A stretch of DNA of 42,733 nucleotides from JBPCQA01 sp050998615 (GTDB lineage Bacteria; Actinomycetota; Actinomycetes; Propionibacteriales; Nocardioidaceae): contig JBPCQA010000043.1 of the NCBI GenBank assembly GCA_050998615.1, positions 1-42,733 of the forward strand, read 5' to 3'. Positions 17,052-24,310 of the stretch are shown piece by piece. The notes under the pieces were generated by a model, which made no database searches, was not told the origin of the DNA, and saw only the letters and a list, made by a program, of their open reading frames with translations. Within the stretch, counting starts at the first letter, position 1; each line of letters starts with the position of its first letter. The position numbers and the translations under genes are program-made.

Positions 17052-17306
17052 GTGAGCACGCTGCAAGTGAAGAACCTTCCAGATGATCTGCACGCCAAAC
17101 TCGCCGCCCGGGCCAAGAGCGAACGCGTCACGATGTCGGAATGGGTTACCCGGACGCTGCGCAGGGAGCTGGAACGCCCCAGCGTCGACGAATGGATCAG
17201 CATCGTGCGGTCGCGCGGCGAGCCGGCGCGGGACATGGACAGCGCCGCCGTCGTACGAAGCGTGCGAGCCGACCTCGATCCCGACCACCGGTTCGACCGC
17301 GAGTGA
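17052..17306 (+). CDS. vapB: VapB-type antitoxin (ribbon-helix-helix, FitA-like)
   Basis: An 84-residue protein. The N-terminal 45 residues fit a ribbon-helix-helix DNA-binding fold: strand LQVKNLPDDLHAKLAARAK, then SERVTMSEWVTRTLRREL. The Asp/Arg-rich tail (RADLDPDHRFDRE) would wrap around and inhibit the toxin. Antitoxins of this kind bind the partner VapC and, as a complex, repress their own promoter. GTG 17052 follows a -10-like TAGTGT by 6 bases. Its stop overlaps the toxin start as GTGA. The locus is intact, in contrast to the one at 3366-3829. Confidence 0.88.
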   Translation: MSTLQVKNLPDDLHAKLAARAKSERVTMSEWVTRTLRRELERPSVDEWISIVRSRGEPARDMDSAAVVRSVRADLDPDHRFDRE

Positions 17307-17695
17307 GCCTGGTCCTCGACGCCAGCGCAGCGGTCGACGCGCTGCTATCAACGCGGCTGCGAGAGCCCGCATTGCGAGCCATGGAGGGTCAAACTCTCTA
17401 CGCGCCGCAGATCATCGATCTTGAGGTGCTGTCCGCCATCGCCCGGCTTGAGCGTGCGGGCACTCTCACACAGGCGGAAGCGGATCGCGGCAGTGCCGAC
17501 TGGGCTGGGCTCACCGTCGAGCGAGTCGATACTGGGCTGGTGGCGTCGTCGATCTGGGAGTTACGTCGGTCCGTTCGCATCAGTGACGCGTTCTACCTTG
17601 CGACAGCCGGCGCAATGCAGCGCCCCCTACTTACCTCAGATGGGCGGCTTGCCCGAGCACCGGTCGGGGGCGTAACGATCATCCTGCTGAGCTGA
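17303..17695 (+). CDS. vapC: VapC-type PIN-domain ribonuclease toxin
   Basis: A 130-residue PIN-domain protein with the first acid in LVLDASAAVDALL (Asp5), Glu in IIDLEVLSAI, and Asp residues in RISDAFYLATA and LTSDGRLA. This is the expected Mg-binding quartet for a VapC endoribonuclease. GTG 17303 overlaps the antitoxin stop (17304-17306) as GTGA, so synthesis is coupled to that of the antitoxin. The RNA target cannot be read from sequence. It belongs to a different VapC subgroup from the toxin at 3443-3829. Confidence 0.88.
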   Translation: MSLVLDASAAVDALLSTRLREPALRAMEGQTLYAPQIIDLEVLSAIARLERAGTLTQAEADRGSADWAGLTVERVDTGLVASSIWELRRSVRISDAFYLATAGAMQRPLLTSDGRLARAPVGGVTIILLS

Positions 17696-17726
17696 TGCCC
17701 AGCTCAGTCGAGTGCGGGCTCTTGGC

Positions 17727-17936
17727 TTAGCCCTCAGGCTGACGTTGCCGTGGTATGCCGCCGAGCAGCTGACGCACTTCCGACTCGCGGTAACGGCGGT
17801 GACCGCCAAGGGTGCGAATGGAGCTCAGCTTGCCCGCCTTGGCCCAACGAGTCACCGTCTTGGGGTCGACGCGAAACATCGCCGCCACCTCAGCGGGAGT
17901 GAGCAGAGTTTCAGTATCGGTGGGCCGGGTGTTCAT
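17727..17936 (-). CDS. bldC: BldC-type small MerR-like DNA-binding regulator
   Basis: A 69-residue protein that is essentially one winged helix: LLTPAEVAAMFRVDPKTVTR, then WAKAGKLSSIRTLGGHRRY and RESEVRQLL. This pattern is nearly invariant among actinobacterial BldC proteins. In Streptomyces BldC controls the onset of development by binding head to tail on direct repeats; in non-sporulating actinobacteria its role is less clear. Neighbours support the call: bldC next to valine dehydrogenase, DUF3073 and purM/purF is a known actinobacterial order. It marks the left edge of the conserved part of the window. Confidence 0.92.
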   Translation of the reverse strand: MNTRPTDTETLLTPAEVAAMFRVDPKTVTRWAKAGKLSSIRTLGGHRRYRESEVRQLLGGIPRQRQPEG

Positions 17937-18264
17937 CGCGTCTTCCTTCTGTCGTCCATGCGCCTGACCGCACCGCCTGGGAATACAGTGCGTCGATTCC
18001 CCTTCTCGTCACGAGAGACGCCGATCGTCCGGCATCACGCTCCGAGACCCCTCATGCGACCACTGAACACAAGCCCGCACAGCGGCATAAATCGGTCACT
18101 AGGCTGCAAAGCCTAGCCGATCCAGCAAGGCCGCGTTTCAGCACGCGCCGACAGCTCCCCGGCGCCGACCAGTCACCGAGAGGGCAACGGTGGGGCATAT
18201 CGTGTCAGCACACCATGCCGCACCACCGGGCCGGATCACCAATCGGCAAAGGAAGAGTCACCTC
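17937..18264. other. Divergent promoter region of bldC and valine dehydrogenase
   Basis: No gene seen. It must hold the promoters of bldC (minus) and vdh (plus). A perfect 7-bp hairpin with a GCAA tetraloop lies at 18099-18116. A plus-strand in-frame start at 18190 would extend vdh but lacks family support. Confidence 0.6.
18099..18116. other. CTAGGCT-GCAA-AGCCTAG hairpin
   Basis: A perfect 7-bp inverted repeat closed by GCAA, which is a GNRA tetraloop when read on the plus strand. It lies between divergent bldC and vdh. It lacks a T-run, so it is not a standard intrinsic terminator. It could be a 5'-leader structure of either transcript or an operator. Confidence 0.4.
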
Positions 18265-19350
18265 GTGATCGACACCTCAGCGTTCACCGTCTTTGGTCAA
18301 GGCACCGGCCATGAGCAGGTGGTGTTTTGTCATGACGAGCCGAGCGGGCTCAAGGCGATCATCGCGATTTTCTCCACCGCGCTCGGTCCGGCGCTGGGTG
18401 GCACCCGCTTCTTTCCGTACGCCGGCGAGGGTGACGCCTTGCATGATGTGCTGAACCTGTCCAAAGGGATGGCCTACAAGGCATCCCTGGCCGGGCTTGA
18501 CCTTGGGGGTGGAAAGGCGGTGATCATTGGTGATCCACATCGAGACAAGTCCGAGGCACTCTTGCGCGCCTACGGACGGTTCGTTCAGTCGCTGAATGGC
18601 CGCTACTACACCGCCTGCGACGTCGGCACGTTCAGCGAGGACATGGACTACGTCGCGCGTGAGTGCGACTTCGTCACCGGCCGCACCGTCGAGCATGGCG
18701 GCGCTGGCGACTCCAGCGTGCTGACCGCTTTCGGCGTCTTCCAGGGCATGCGCGCCGCCGCCGAAGTGACCTGGGGTGCGCCGACCCTGCATGGGCGGCG
18801 GGTCGGGGTGGCCGGGGTGGGCAAGGTTGGCCACCACCTGGTGGAGCACCTGATCGAAGACGGCGCGGAGATTGTCATTACCGACGTCTACGAGCCGGCC
18901 GTGACGCGCGTACGCGCCGCCCATCCCGAGGTCGAGCACGTCACCGACACCGATGAGCTTGTCGCCTCCGATCTCGATGTCTACGCGCCGTGTGCGCTAG
19001 GCGATGCCGTCAACGACGAGACCGTACAACTCCTCAAGGCCAAAGTGGTCTGTGGCGCGGCCAACAACCAGCTGGCGCATCCCGGCATCGAGGACGTGCT
19101 GGAGAGCCGCGGGATCCGCTACGCCCCCGACTATTGCGTCAACTCGGGCGGCTTGGTGCAGGTGGCCGACGAGCTCGAGGGCTTCGCCTTCGACCGAGCT
19201 AAGGCGCGAGCCAGCAAGATCTACGAGACGACCAAGCAGGTCTTCGAGGTGGCGGCCGCCGAAGGCATCACCACCGCAGTAGCCGCCGATCGGATCGCGG
19301 AGCGCCGGATCGCCGACATTGGCCGACTACGCGGCATTTGGCTGGGCTGA
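18265..19350 (+). CDS. vdh: Valine (Leu/Phe/Val) dehydrogenase
   Basis: A 361-residue NAD-dependent amino-acid dehydrogenase that deaminates branched-chain amino acids to 2-oxo acids, supplying precursors for branched fatty acids. The N-terminal domain has LGPALGGTRFFPY and the catalytic-lysine motif GMAYKASLAGLDLGGGKAVI. The Rossmann domain contains VGVAGVGKVGHHLVEHL, and CGAANNQLA plus YAPDYCVNSGGLVQV are typical of the Leu/Val dehydrogenase branch. GTG 18265 is chosen by alignment with Streptomyces Vdh and a GGAAGAG upstream; the frame is open to 18190. It is beside bldC and convergent with DUF3073. Confidence 0.9.
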   Translation: MIDTSAFTVFGQGTGHEQVVFCHDEPSGLKAIIAIFSTALGPALGGTRFFPYAGEGDALHDVLNLSKGMAYKASLAGLDLGGGKAVIIGDPHRDKSEALLRAYGRFVQSLNGRYYTACDVGTFSEDMDYVARECDFVTGRTVEHGGAGDSSVLTAFGVFQGMRAAAEVTWGAPTLHGRRVGVAGVGKVGHHLVEHLIEDGAEIVITDVYEPAVTRVRAAHPEVEHVTDTDELVASDLDVYAPCALGDAVNDETVQLLKAKVVCGAANNQLAHPGIEDVLESRGIRYAPDYCVNSGGLVQVADELEGFAFDRAKARASKIYETTKQVFEVAAAEGITTAVAADRIAERRIADIGRLRGIWLG

Positions 19351-19380
19351 AACCTCGCCGGGCGTGAGCCAGCTAGAAGG

Positions 19381-19584
19381 CTAGGACCGGTCGTCGTACA
19401 AATCGGCATAGGGGTCATCCGCCTCATCGGTGCCGCCGACATCGTCGGAACGGCGTGACGAGTGAGGCTCACCGTCCCCACCGTGGAGCTCGCGCTGCAA
19501 TTCGTTGAAGTCCGTGTTGAACTCGCGGTACTTCAACTCGCGGGCAACCTTGGTCTGCTTCGCCTTAGCACGGCCGCGCCCCAT
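19381..19584 (-). CDS. DUF3073 family protein
   Basis: A 67-residue protein beginning MGRGRAKAKQTKVARELKY, the invariant opening of DUF3073, followed by FNTDFNELQREL and an acidic tail ending DDPYADLYDDRS. It is small, very basic at the start and acidic at the end. The family is confined to actinobacteria, has no known function and usually lies beside purM/purF and bldC, as here. The ATG at 19584 is fixed by the conserved MGRGR; an in-frame start at 19689 would add 35 residues unlike the family. It follows purM, from which a tandem repeat separates it. Confidence 0.88.
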   Translation of the reverse strand: MGRGRAKAKQTKVARELKYREFNTDFNELQRELHGGDGEPHSSRRSDDVGGTDEADDPYADLYDDRS

Positions 19585-19696
19585 AGGGTCGACCCCCTCG
19601 CACGTCTTAGCCGGGGTCACCAAAGGTGCCCGGTCTGTCCCTGGTTCTGTCGTGAGCACCACGATACCCGCCTGCCCACTTCGATACACATCATCC

Positions 19697-19786
19697 TCGG
19701 CGAAACCCGGACGACTCCCTCTCGGCGCGGGCTCTCAGTCGGCGAAACCCGGACGACTCCCTCTCGGCGCGGGCTCTCAGTCGGCG
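19697..19786. repeat. 42-bp tandem duplication abutting the end of purM
   Basis: Bases 19697-19738 and 19739-19780 are identical 42-base units, beginning TCGGCGAAACCCGG and ending GGGCTCTCAG. A further 6 bases (TCGGCG) follow. The purM stop (19777-19779) lies in the last bases of the second copy, so the duplication begins in the last codons of purM or its 3' flank. It probably arose by slippage between TCGGCG repeats. It does not alter PurM except possibly its last residues. Confidence 0.85.
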
Positions 19787-20832
19787 TACGACCCGGTCAG
19801 TCGAACGTTCCCCCCGGGCTGAGCGACGATCTCGCCGCACACCCAGGCCGGGATCTCCACCAGCCGGAGCAAGTCCAATGCCGCGTCAACGTCTGAAGAC
19901 GCCGTGGCTGCGATCATCCCCACGCCCATGTTCAGTGTCCGCTCCACGTCGTCAATGGCCAGGTCACCAGCACGCTGGACAAGATCGAAGATCGGCTGCG
20001 GCGTCCAGGTGCGCCGGTCGACGACCGCGCTGACATCGGCGGGAAGCACCCGGGCGAGGTTCGTCGCCAGGCCTCCCCCGGTGATGTGTGACATGGCATG
20101 AGTCTGCGTACGCCGAGCCAGCTCCAGGCACGGCAGCGCGTAGATCCGGGTGGGCTCGAGAAGCTCCTGCCCCAAGGTGCGGCCGAGATCGTCGAGGTGC
20201 CGGTCGAGCGACCAGCCCGCGCGGGTGGAGAACACGTGTCTCACCAACGAGTAGCCGTTGGCGTGCAGGCCAGATGAGCCAAGGGCGATAAGCGCGTCAC
20301 CGGCGCGCACGCGGTCGGCCCCGAGCAGGTTGTCGGCTTCGACAACGCCGGTTGTGGAGCCGGCCAGGTCGTAGTCGTCCACGGCCATCAGGCCGGGGTG
20401 CTCGGCTGTCTCGCCGCCCAGGAGCGCGCAACCGGCCACGACACACGCACGGGCGATGCCACTGACGATCTCGACGATGCGCTCGGGCACCACCCTCCCG
20501 CAGGCGATGTAGTCGGTCAGGAACAGCGGCTCAGCGCCGCACACCACCAGGTCGTCGACGAGCATCGCGACGAGGTCGAAGCCGATGGTGTCGTGCTTGC
20601 CGAGCCGTTGGGCGATAGCCACCTTGGTGCCGACACCGTCGGCGCTGGTCGCCAGCAACGGCCGGGCGTAGCCCTTGAGGGCGCTCGCGTCGAAGAGTCC
20701 GGCGAAGCCGCCGATGCCTCCTACTACCTCTGGGCGTCGGGACTCCTCGACCCACTCCCGCATCAGGGAGACCGCCCGATCACCCGCTTCGACGGACACG
20801 CCCGCGGCGGCGTAGGTGGTCTGGTCGGGCAT
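19777..20832 (-). CDS. purM: Phosphoribosylformylglycinamidine cyclo-ligase (AIR synthetase)
   Basis: A 351-residue enzyme for step five of purine synthesis: FGAM plus ATP gives AIR. Recognisable segments are TYAAAGVSVEAGDRAV at the N-terminus, LLATSADGVGTKVAIA, DLVAMLVDDLVVCGAEPLFL, GCALLGGETAEHPG and MSHITGGGLATNLARVLP, which form the PurM/PurL-type ATP and substrate sites. ATG 20832 (MPDQTTYAAAG) gives the usual length; the open frame upstream of it is Arg-rich and lies within purF. It lies 26 bases after purF in the same direction, a standard pair. Its 3' end coincides with the 42-bp tandem duplication. Confidence 0.96.
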   Translation of the reverse strand: MPDQTTYAAAGVSVEAGDRAVSLMREWVEESRRPEVVGGIGGFAGLFDASALKGYARPLLATSADGVGTKVAIAQRLGKHDTIGFDLVAMLVDDLVVCGAEPLFLTDYIACGRVVPERIVEIVSGIARACVVAGCALLGGETAEHPGLMAVDDYDLAGSTTGVVEADNLLGADRVRAGDALIALGSSGLHANGYSLVRHVFSTRAGWSLDRHLDDLGRTLGQELLEPTRIYALPCLELARRTQTHAMSHITGGGLATNLARVLPADVSAVVDRRTWTPQPIFDLVQRAGDLAIDDVERTLNMGVGMIAATASSDVDAALDLLRLVEIPAWVCGEIVAQPGGNVRLTGSYAD

Positions 20833-20858
20833 CGGCGCACTCCTCGTCGTACGACGCT

Positions 20859-22415
20859 TCAGGGACGGCTGAGCGAATCGACGGCGCCGACGCCGGTCAG
20901 GCTGCTGACGAGGCCATCGGGGCCGAGTGGCTGATCGAGCTCGGTCTCGAGCAGATGTTTGCCAAGCAACTGTGGATCCGGCAGGTCGACGGGGTAGACG
21001 CCATCGAAACAGGCGCGACACAGATCGTCCTTCTCGACCCCGGTCGCCTCGATCAGGCCGTCGAGCGACACGTAGCCGACCGAATCGGCTCCGATCGAGC
21101 GGCAGATCTCGTCGACGGTCATACCGTTGGCGATGAGCTCGGCCCTGGTGGCGAAGTCGATGCCGTAAAAGCACGGCCACTTCACCGGCGGGCTGCCGAT
21201 GCGCACATGCACCTGCGTGGCACCGGCCTCACGCAGCATCCGCACCTGGGCGCGCTGGGTGTTGCCTCTCACTATCGAGTCGTCGACGACGACGAGCCGC
21301 TTGCCCTCGACCACGTCGCGCAGGGGGTTGAGTTTGAGCCGGATGCCGAGTTGGCGGATCGTGTCGCTGGGCTGGATGAACGTACGGCCGACATAGGAGT
21401 TCTTTACGAAGCCCTGGCCATAAGGGATCTTGCTCTCATCGGCATACCCGATGGCGGCGGGTGTGCCGGACTCCGGGACGGGGATAACCAGGTCTGCCTC
21501 GACCGGGAACTCCCGAGCCAGCCGGCGACCGATCTCCGCGCGCACGGACTGAACCCGTTGACCGCTGATCAACGTGTCCGGCCGCGCCAGGTAGACGAAC
21601 TCGAACAGGCATCCTTTGGGCTTGGCCGCGGCGAAGCACTGTGTGCGAAGTCCGTCTTCGTCGATCGCCAGCAACTCGCCGGGCTCGACTTCGCGGACGA
21701 ACGTGGCGCCCACGATGTCGAGAGCCGCCGTCTCCGACGCGACCACCCAGCCACGTTCGAGACGCCCCAGCACGAGGGGCCGGATGCCCTGCGGGTCACG
21801 GGCGGCGTACAAGGTGCCCTGGTCCATGAACACGAAGCAATACGCGCCCCTGATCGTGGGCAAGACCTCGACGGCTGCCTGCTCGATCGTGCCATCCGGA
21901 TGAGAAGCGAGCAGCGCGGTGACCAGGTCGGTGTCGGTGGACGCTTCGCTGGTGTGGCGCGGAAGCTCGAGCTGACCGTTGAGAACGCCAAGCTCATCGA
22001 CGCGCTTGGCAAGCTCGCCGGTGTTGGTCAGGTTGCCGTTGTGGCCGAGCGCGATGGAGCCGGTGGGGGTGGGCCGAAACGTCGGCTGCGCGTTGTGCCA
22101 CGTGCTCGACCCGGTGGTGGAGTAACGCGAATGTCCGATCGCCAGGTGACCTTTGAGCGAGTTGAGAGTGGGCTCGTCGAAAACCTGTGAGACTAGGCCC
22201 ATGTCCTTGTAGACAAGGATTTTTCTGCCGTTGCCGACCGCGATGCCGGCTGACTCTTGGCCGCGGTGCTGAAGGGCATAAAGCCCGAAGTAGGTGAGTT
22301 TGGCGACTTCCTCGCCGGGGGCCCAGACACCGAAGACGCCGCATGCGTCTTGGGGCCCGCGCTCGTGTGGATCAAGGTCGTGGGTCAGCAGCCCGTCTCC
22401 TCGTGGCACCGGCAC
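20859..22415 (-). CDS. purF: Amidophosphoribosyltransferase
   Basis: A 518-residue enzyme catalysing the committed purine step: PRPP plus glutamine gives phosphoribosylamine. The N-terminal glutaminase begins after a propeptide at Cys25 (GPQDACGVFGVWAPG), with HSRYSTTG and GHNGNLTN following. The C-terminal transferase has the PRPP loop VVVDDSIVRGNT. Cysteines in KGCLFEFVYLARPD, WPCFYGIDF and CRACFDG match the four iron-sulfur ligands of the Bacillus-type enzyme, which needs propeptide cleavage and a 4Fe-4S cluster. It precedes purM by 26 bases and follows the M20 peptidase gene by about 110 bases, so it may have its own promoter. Confidence 0.97.
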   Translation of the reverse strand: MPVPRGDGLLTHDLDPHERGPQDACGVFGVWAPGEEVAKLTYFGLYALQHRGQESAGIAVGNGRKILVYKDMGLVSQVFDEPTLNSLKGHLAIGHSRYSTTGSSTWHNAQPTFRPTPTGSIALGHNGNLTNTGELAKRVDELGVLNGQLELPRHTSEASTDTDLVTALLASHPDGTIEQAAVEVLPTIRGAYCFVFMDQGTLYAARDPQGIRPLVLGRLERGWVVASETAALDIVGATFVREVEPGELLAIDEDGLRTQCFAAAKPKGCLFEFVYLARPDTLISGQRVQSVRAEIGRRLAREFPVEADLVIPVPESGTPAAIGYADESKIPYGQGFVKNSYVGRTFIQPSDTIRQLGIRLKLNPLRDVVEGKRLVVVDDSIVRGNTQRAQVRMLREAGATQVHVRIGSPPVKWPCFYGIDFATRAELIANGMTVDEICRSIGADSVGYVSLDGLIEATGVEKDDLCRACFDGVYPVDLPDPQLLGKHLLETELDQPLGPDGLVSSLTGVGAVDSLSRP

Positions 22416-22524
22416 AGTCTAGGGGCTCGGTCGGACGAGAACCTATTCGGCGCCTCGCGTGTCCGACATGATGCGCTGCGAATTTGTCGGGATGTGCTTT
22501 GGTTGCTCACCCGGCGGCCACTGA

Positions 22525-23868
22525 TCAGCGTACGGCGTCGGCAACGTTGCGCAGCAGCAGCGCCTCGGCGAGGCAGACCCGTTTGAACTCGGCCAGGTGT
22601 AGGCCCTCGTTGGCGCCATGAGCCCGAGTGTCCGGATCTTCCACGCCGGTCACCAAGATCGCCGCCTCCGGGAAGATCTCGGCGAACTGGGCGATAAACG
22701 GGATTGAGCCACCCATCCCCATGTCGACCGGCTGCTGGCCGTCCCAGGCCTCGGCGAAGGCGGCCCGGGCGGCGTCGTACGCCGGACCGTTGGCGTTCAC
22801 GGCGTAAGGCTGACCGGTGTCACCATCGGTCACGGTGACCTGAACCCCCCATGGCGCATGGTCGTTGAGGTGCGCTTTGAGCTGCTTCAGCGCCGCGACG
22901 GCGTCCTGCCCGGGTGGGACCCGAAGGCTGATCTTGGCTCGTGCCGATGGGATGAGGGTGTTGCTCGCATCGGCGACCCGGGTGGCGTCGAGCGCGATCA
23001 CAGCTATTGCCGGCTTCGTCCACAGCCGGTCGACGATCGACCCGGTGCCGATCAAGTCGACACCGTCGAGGATGCCCGCCTCGGCACGAACTCGATGCTC
23101 TGGGTAGTCGAGGGCGGCCGCCTTCCCGGATGCGATGCCCTCGACTGCAACGTCACCCTCCTCGGTGTGCAAGGTGGCAAGCAGCCGGCACAGGGCTGTC
23201 AAGGAGTCGGGAGCGACGCCGCCCCAGATCCCCGAATGCACCGCATGCTCGAGGCTGCGGACTTCGACGACGCAGTCCGCGAGCCCGCGCAGTGATGTGG
23301 TGAGCGCCGGTGTGCCGATGTCCCAATTGGCGGAATCGGCGATCACGATGACATCACAGCGCAGCGACGCTTGGTGTTCTTTGAGGATGGTCGGCAGCGT
23401 GGCCGACCCGACCTCCTCCTCGCCTTCGACGAAAACGGTCACCCCGACCGGCAACTCGGCGCCGTGGGCTCGAACCGCAGCGAGATGGGCCGCGATACCG
23501 GCCTTGTCGTCGGCCGCCCCCCGGCCGTATAGCCGAGCGCCTCGCTCCGTCGGTGCAAAGGGGCTGGTGTCCCACGCGTCGTGGCTGCCTTCGGGTTGCA
23601 CGTCGTGGTGCGCGTAGAGCAGCACAGTGGGTGACCCTGAAGGACCGGCCTTGTGGGCGATGACAGCGGGTAGACCGCCGCCGACAGTGACGGTGCGCAC
23701 CCCAAAGCCCTCGGCCTCGAAGAGTTCGGCGGTCCTCGCAGCGGACCGGCGTACCTCGTCATGCCTGGCCGGGTCGGCGCTCACCGACTCGATCCGCACC
23801 AGCTCCTCCAAGTCTCGCCGCACCCCGGGCAGGACATCATCCAGCGCAGCACGCAGGTCGGTTGGCAT
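22525..23868 (-). CDS. M20-family dipeptidase/metallopeptidase
   Basis: A 447-residue zinc-dependent amidohydrolase. The first metal motif is YAHHDVQPEG, the bridging Asp lies in GRGAADDKAG, the general base and metal Glu pair in EGEEEVGS, and the late His in RAHGANEGLHLAEF. The dimerisation domain has HSGIWGGVAPDSL. This pattern fits the dipeptidase branch (PepV/CNDP-like) of M20, which hydrolyses dipeptides or related amides in the cytosol. A gene of this family commonly lies between purL and purF in actinobacteria, although no purine role is known. The ATG at 23868 gives a typical length. Confidence 0.9.
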   Translation of the reverse strand: MPTDLRAALDDVLPGVRRDLEELVRIESVSADPARHDEVRRSAARTAELFEAEGFGVRTVTVGGGLPAVIAHKAGPSGSPTVLLYAHHDVQPEGSHDAWDTSPFAPTERGARLYGRGAADDKAGIAAHLAAVRAHGAELPVGVTVFVEGEEEVGSATLPTILKEHQASLRCDVIVIADSANWDIGTPALTTSLRGLADCVVEVRSLEHAVHSGIWGGVAPDSLTALCRLLATLHTEEGDVAVEGIASGKAAALDYPEHRVRAEAGILDGVDLIGTGSIVDRLWTKPAIAVIALDATRVADASNTLIPSARAKISLRVPPGQDAVAALKQLKAHLNDHAPWGVQVTVTDGDTGQPYAVNANGPAYDAARAAFAEAWDGQQPVDMGMGGSIPFIAQFAEIFPEAAILVTGVEDPDTRAHGANEGLHLAEFKRVCLAEALLLRNVADAVR

Positions 23869-23913
23869 GCCGAGATGCTATCGCCCTCGACCCAACGGTC
23901 CGCCGCCGTTCGG

Positions 23914-24306
23914 TCACTGATGAGGGCAGTCGCTGGTCAGTGGGAGGTAACCGGAGAGATCAGAGCGTTCACCGGAGGCGCTGAGCTTGCCCCCGTACAC
24001 GGCGTCGCCAAAGGCCAGCCGACCGCGGGCAAGTGCGATCCAGGTGGCTGCGTCCGCCTCCACCACTGCCGGCGGAGTGCCGCGGGTATGCCGGGCTCCT
24101 GGCACGCACTGCACCACAGAGTAGGGCGGCACCCTCACCTCTACGCTCTTGCCGGGGAACCGCTCGGCGAGCACGGCGAGGAAGTGCTTGACAGCATGCC
24201 GTACGTCGTCCGGCTCGGCGGCCGCGCCGGCGGCCGCTGCGTCGTCGAGCCGCTGCAGCACCGCGGCAATGTCGGCGGCAGCCAGCGGGCGCAAGCGGGC
24301 GGGCAT
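23914..24306 (-). CDS. Sterol-carrier-fold (SCP2-like) small protein
   Basis: A 130-residue protein with an N-terminal helix ADIAAVLQRLDDAAAAGAAAE and then a fold resembling the SCP2 or maleylpyruvate-isomerase C-terminal domain: VEVRVPPYSVVQCVPG, PPAVVEADAATWIALARGRLAF, and a closing SGYLPL. ATG 24306 is chosen because it begins 4 bases after the purL stop and fits the family; a start at 24375 would run into purL. Genes of this type sit next to purL in many actinobacteria and are annotated as sterol carrier family proteins. The ligand is unknown. Close coupling to purL suggests co-expression rather than proven cooperation. Confidence 0.8.
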   Translation of the reverse strand: MPARLRPLAAADIAAVLQRLDDAAAAGAAAEPDDVRHAVKHFLAVLAERFPGKSVEVRVPPYSVVQCVPGARHTRGTPPAVVEADAATWIALARGRLAFGDAVYGGKLSASGERSDLSGYLPLTSDCPHQ

Positions 24307-24310
24307 TACC

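Noticed and set aside
19697..19786. Possible CRISPR-like repeat
   Set aside because: Two directly adjoining 42-base copies without spacers; this is a tandem duplication, not an array.
20955..22190. Long plus-strand open frame antisense to purF
   Set aside because: It mirrors the strongly conserved purF codons; its product is Asp/Arg/Leu-rich with no motif. High-GC genes routinely produce such antisense frames.
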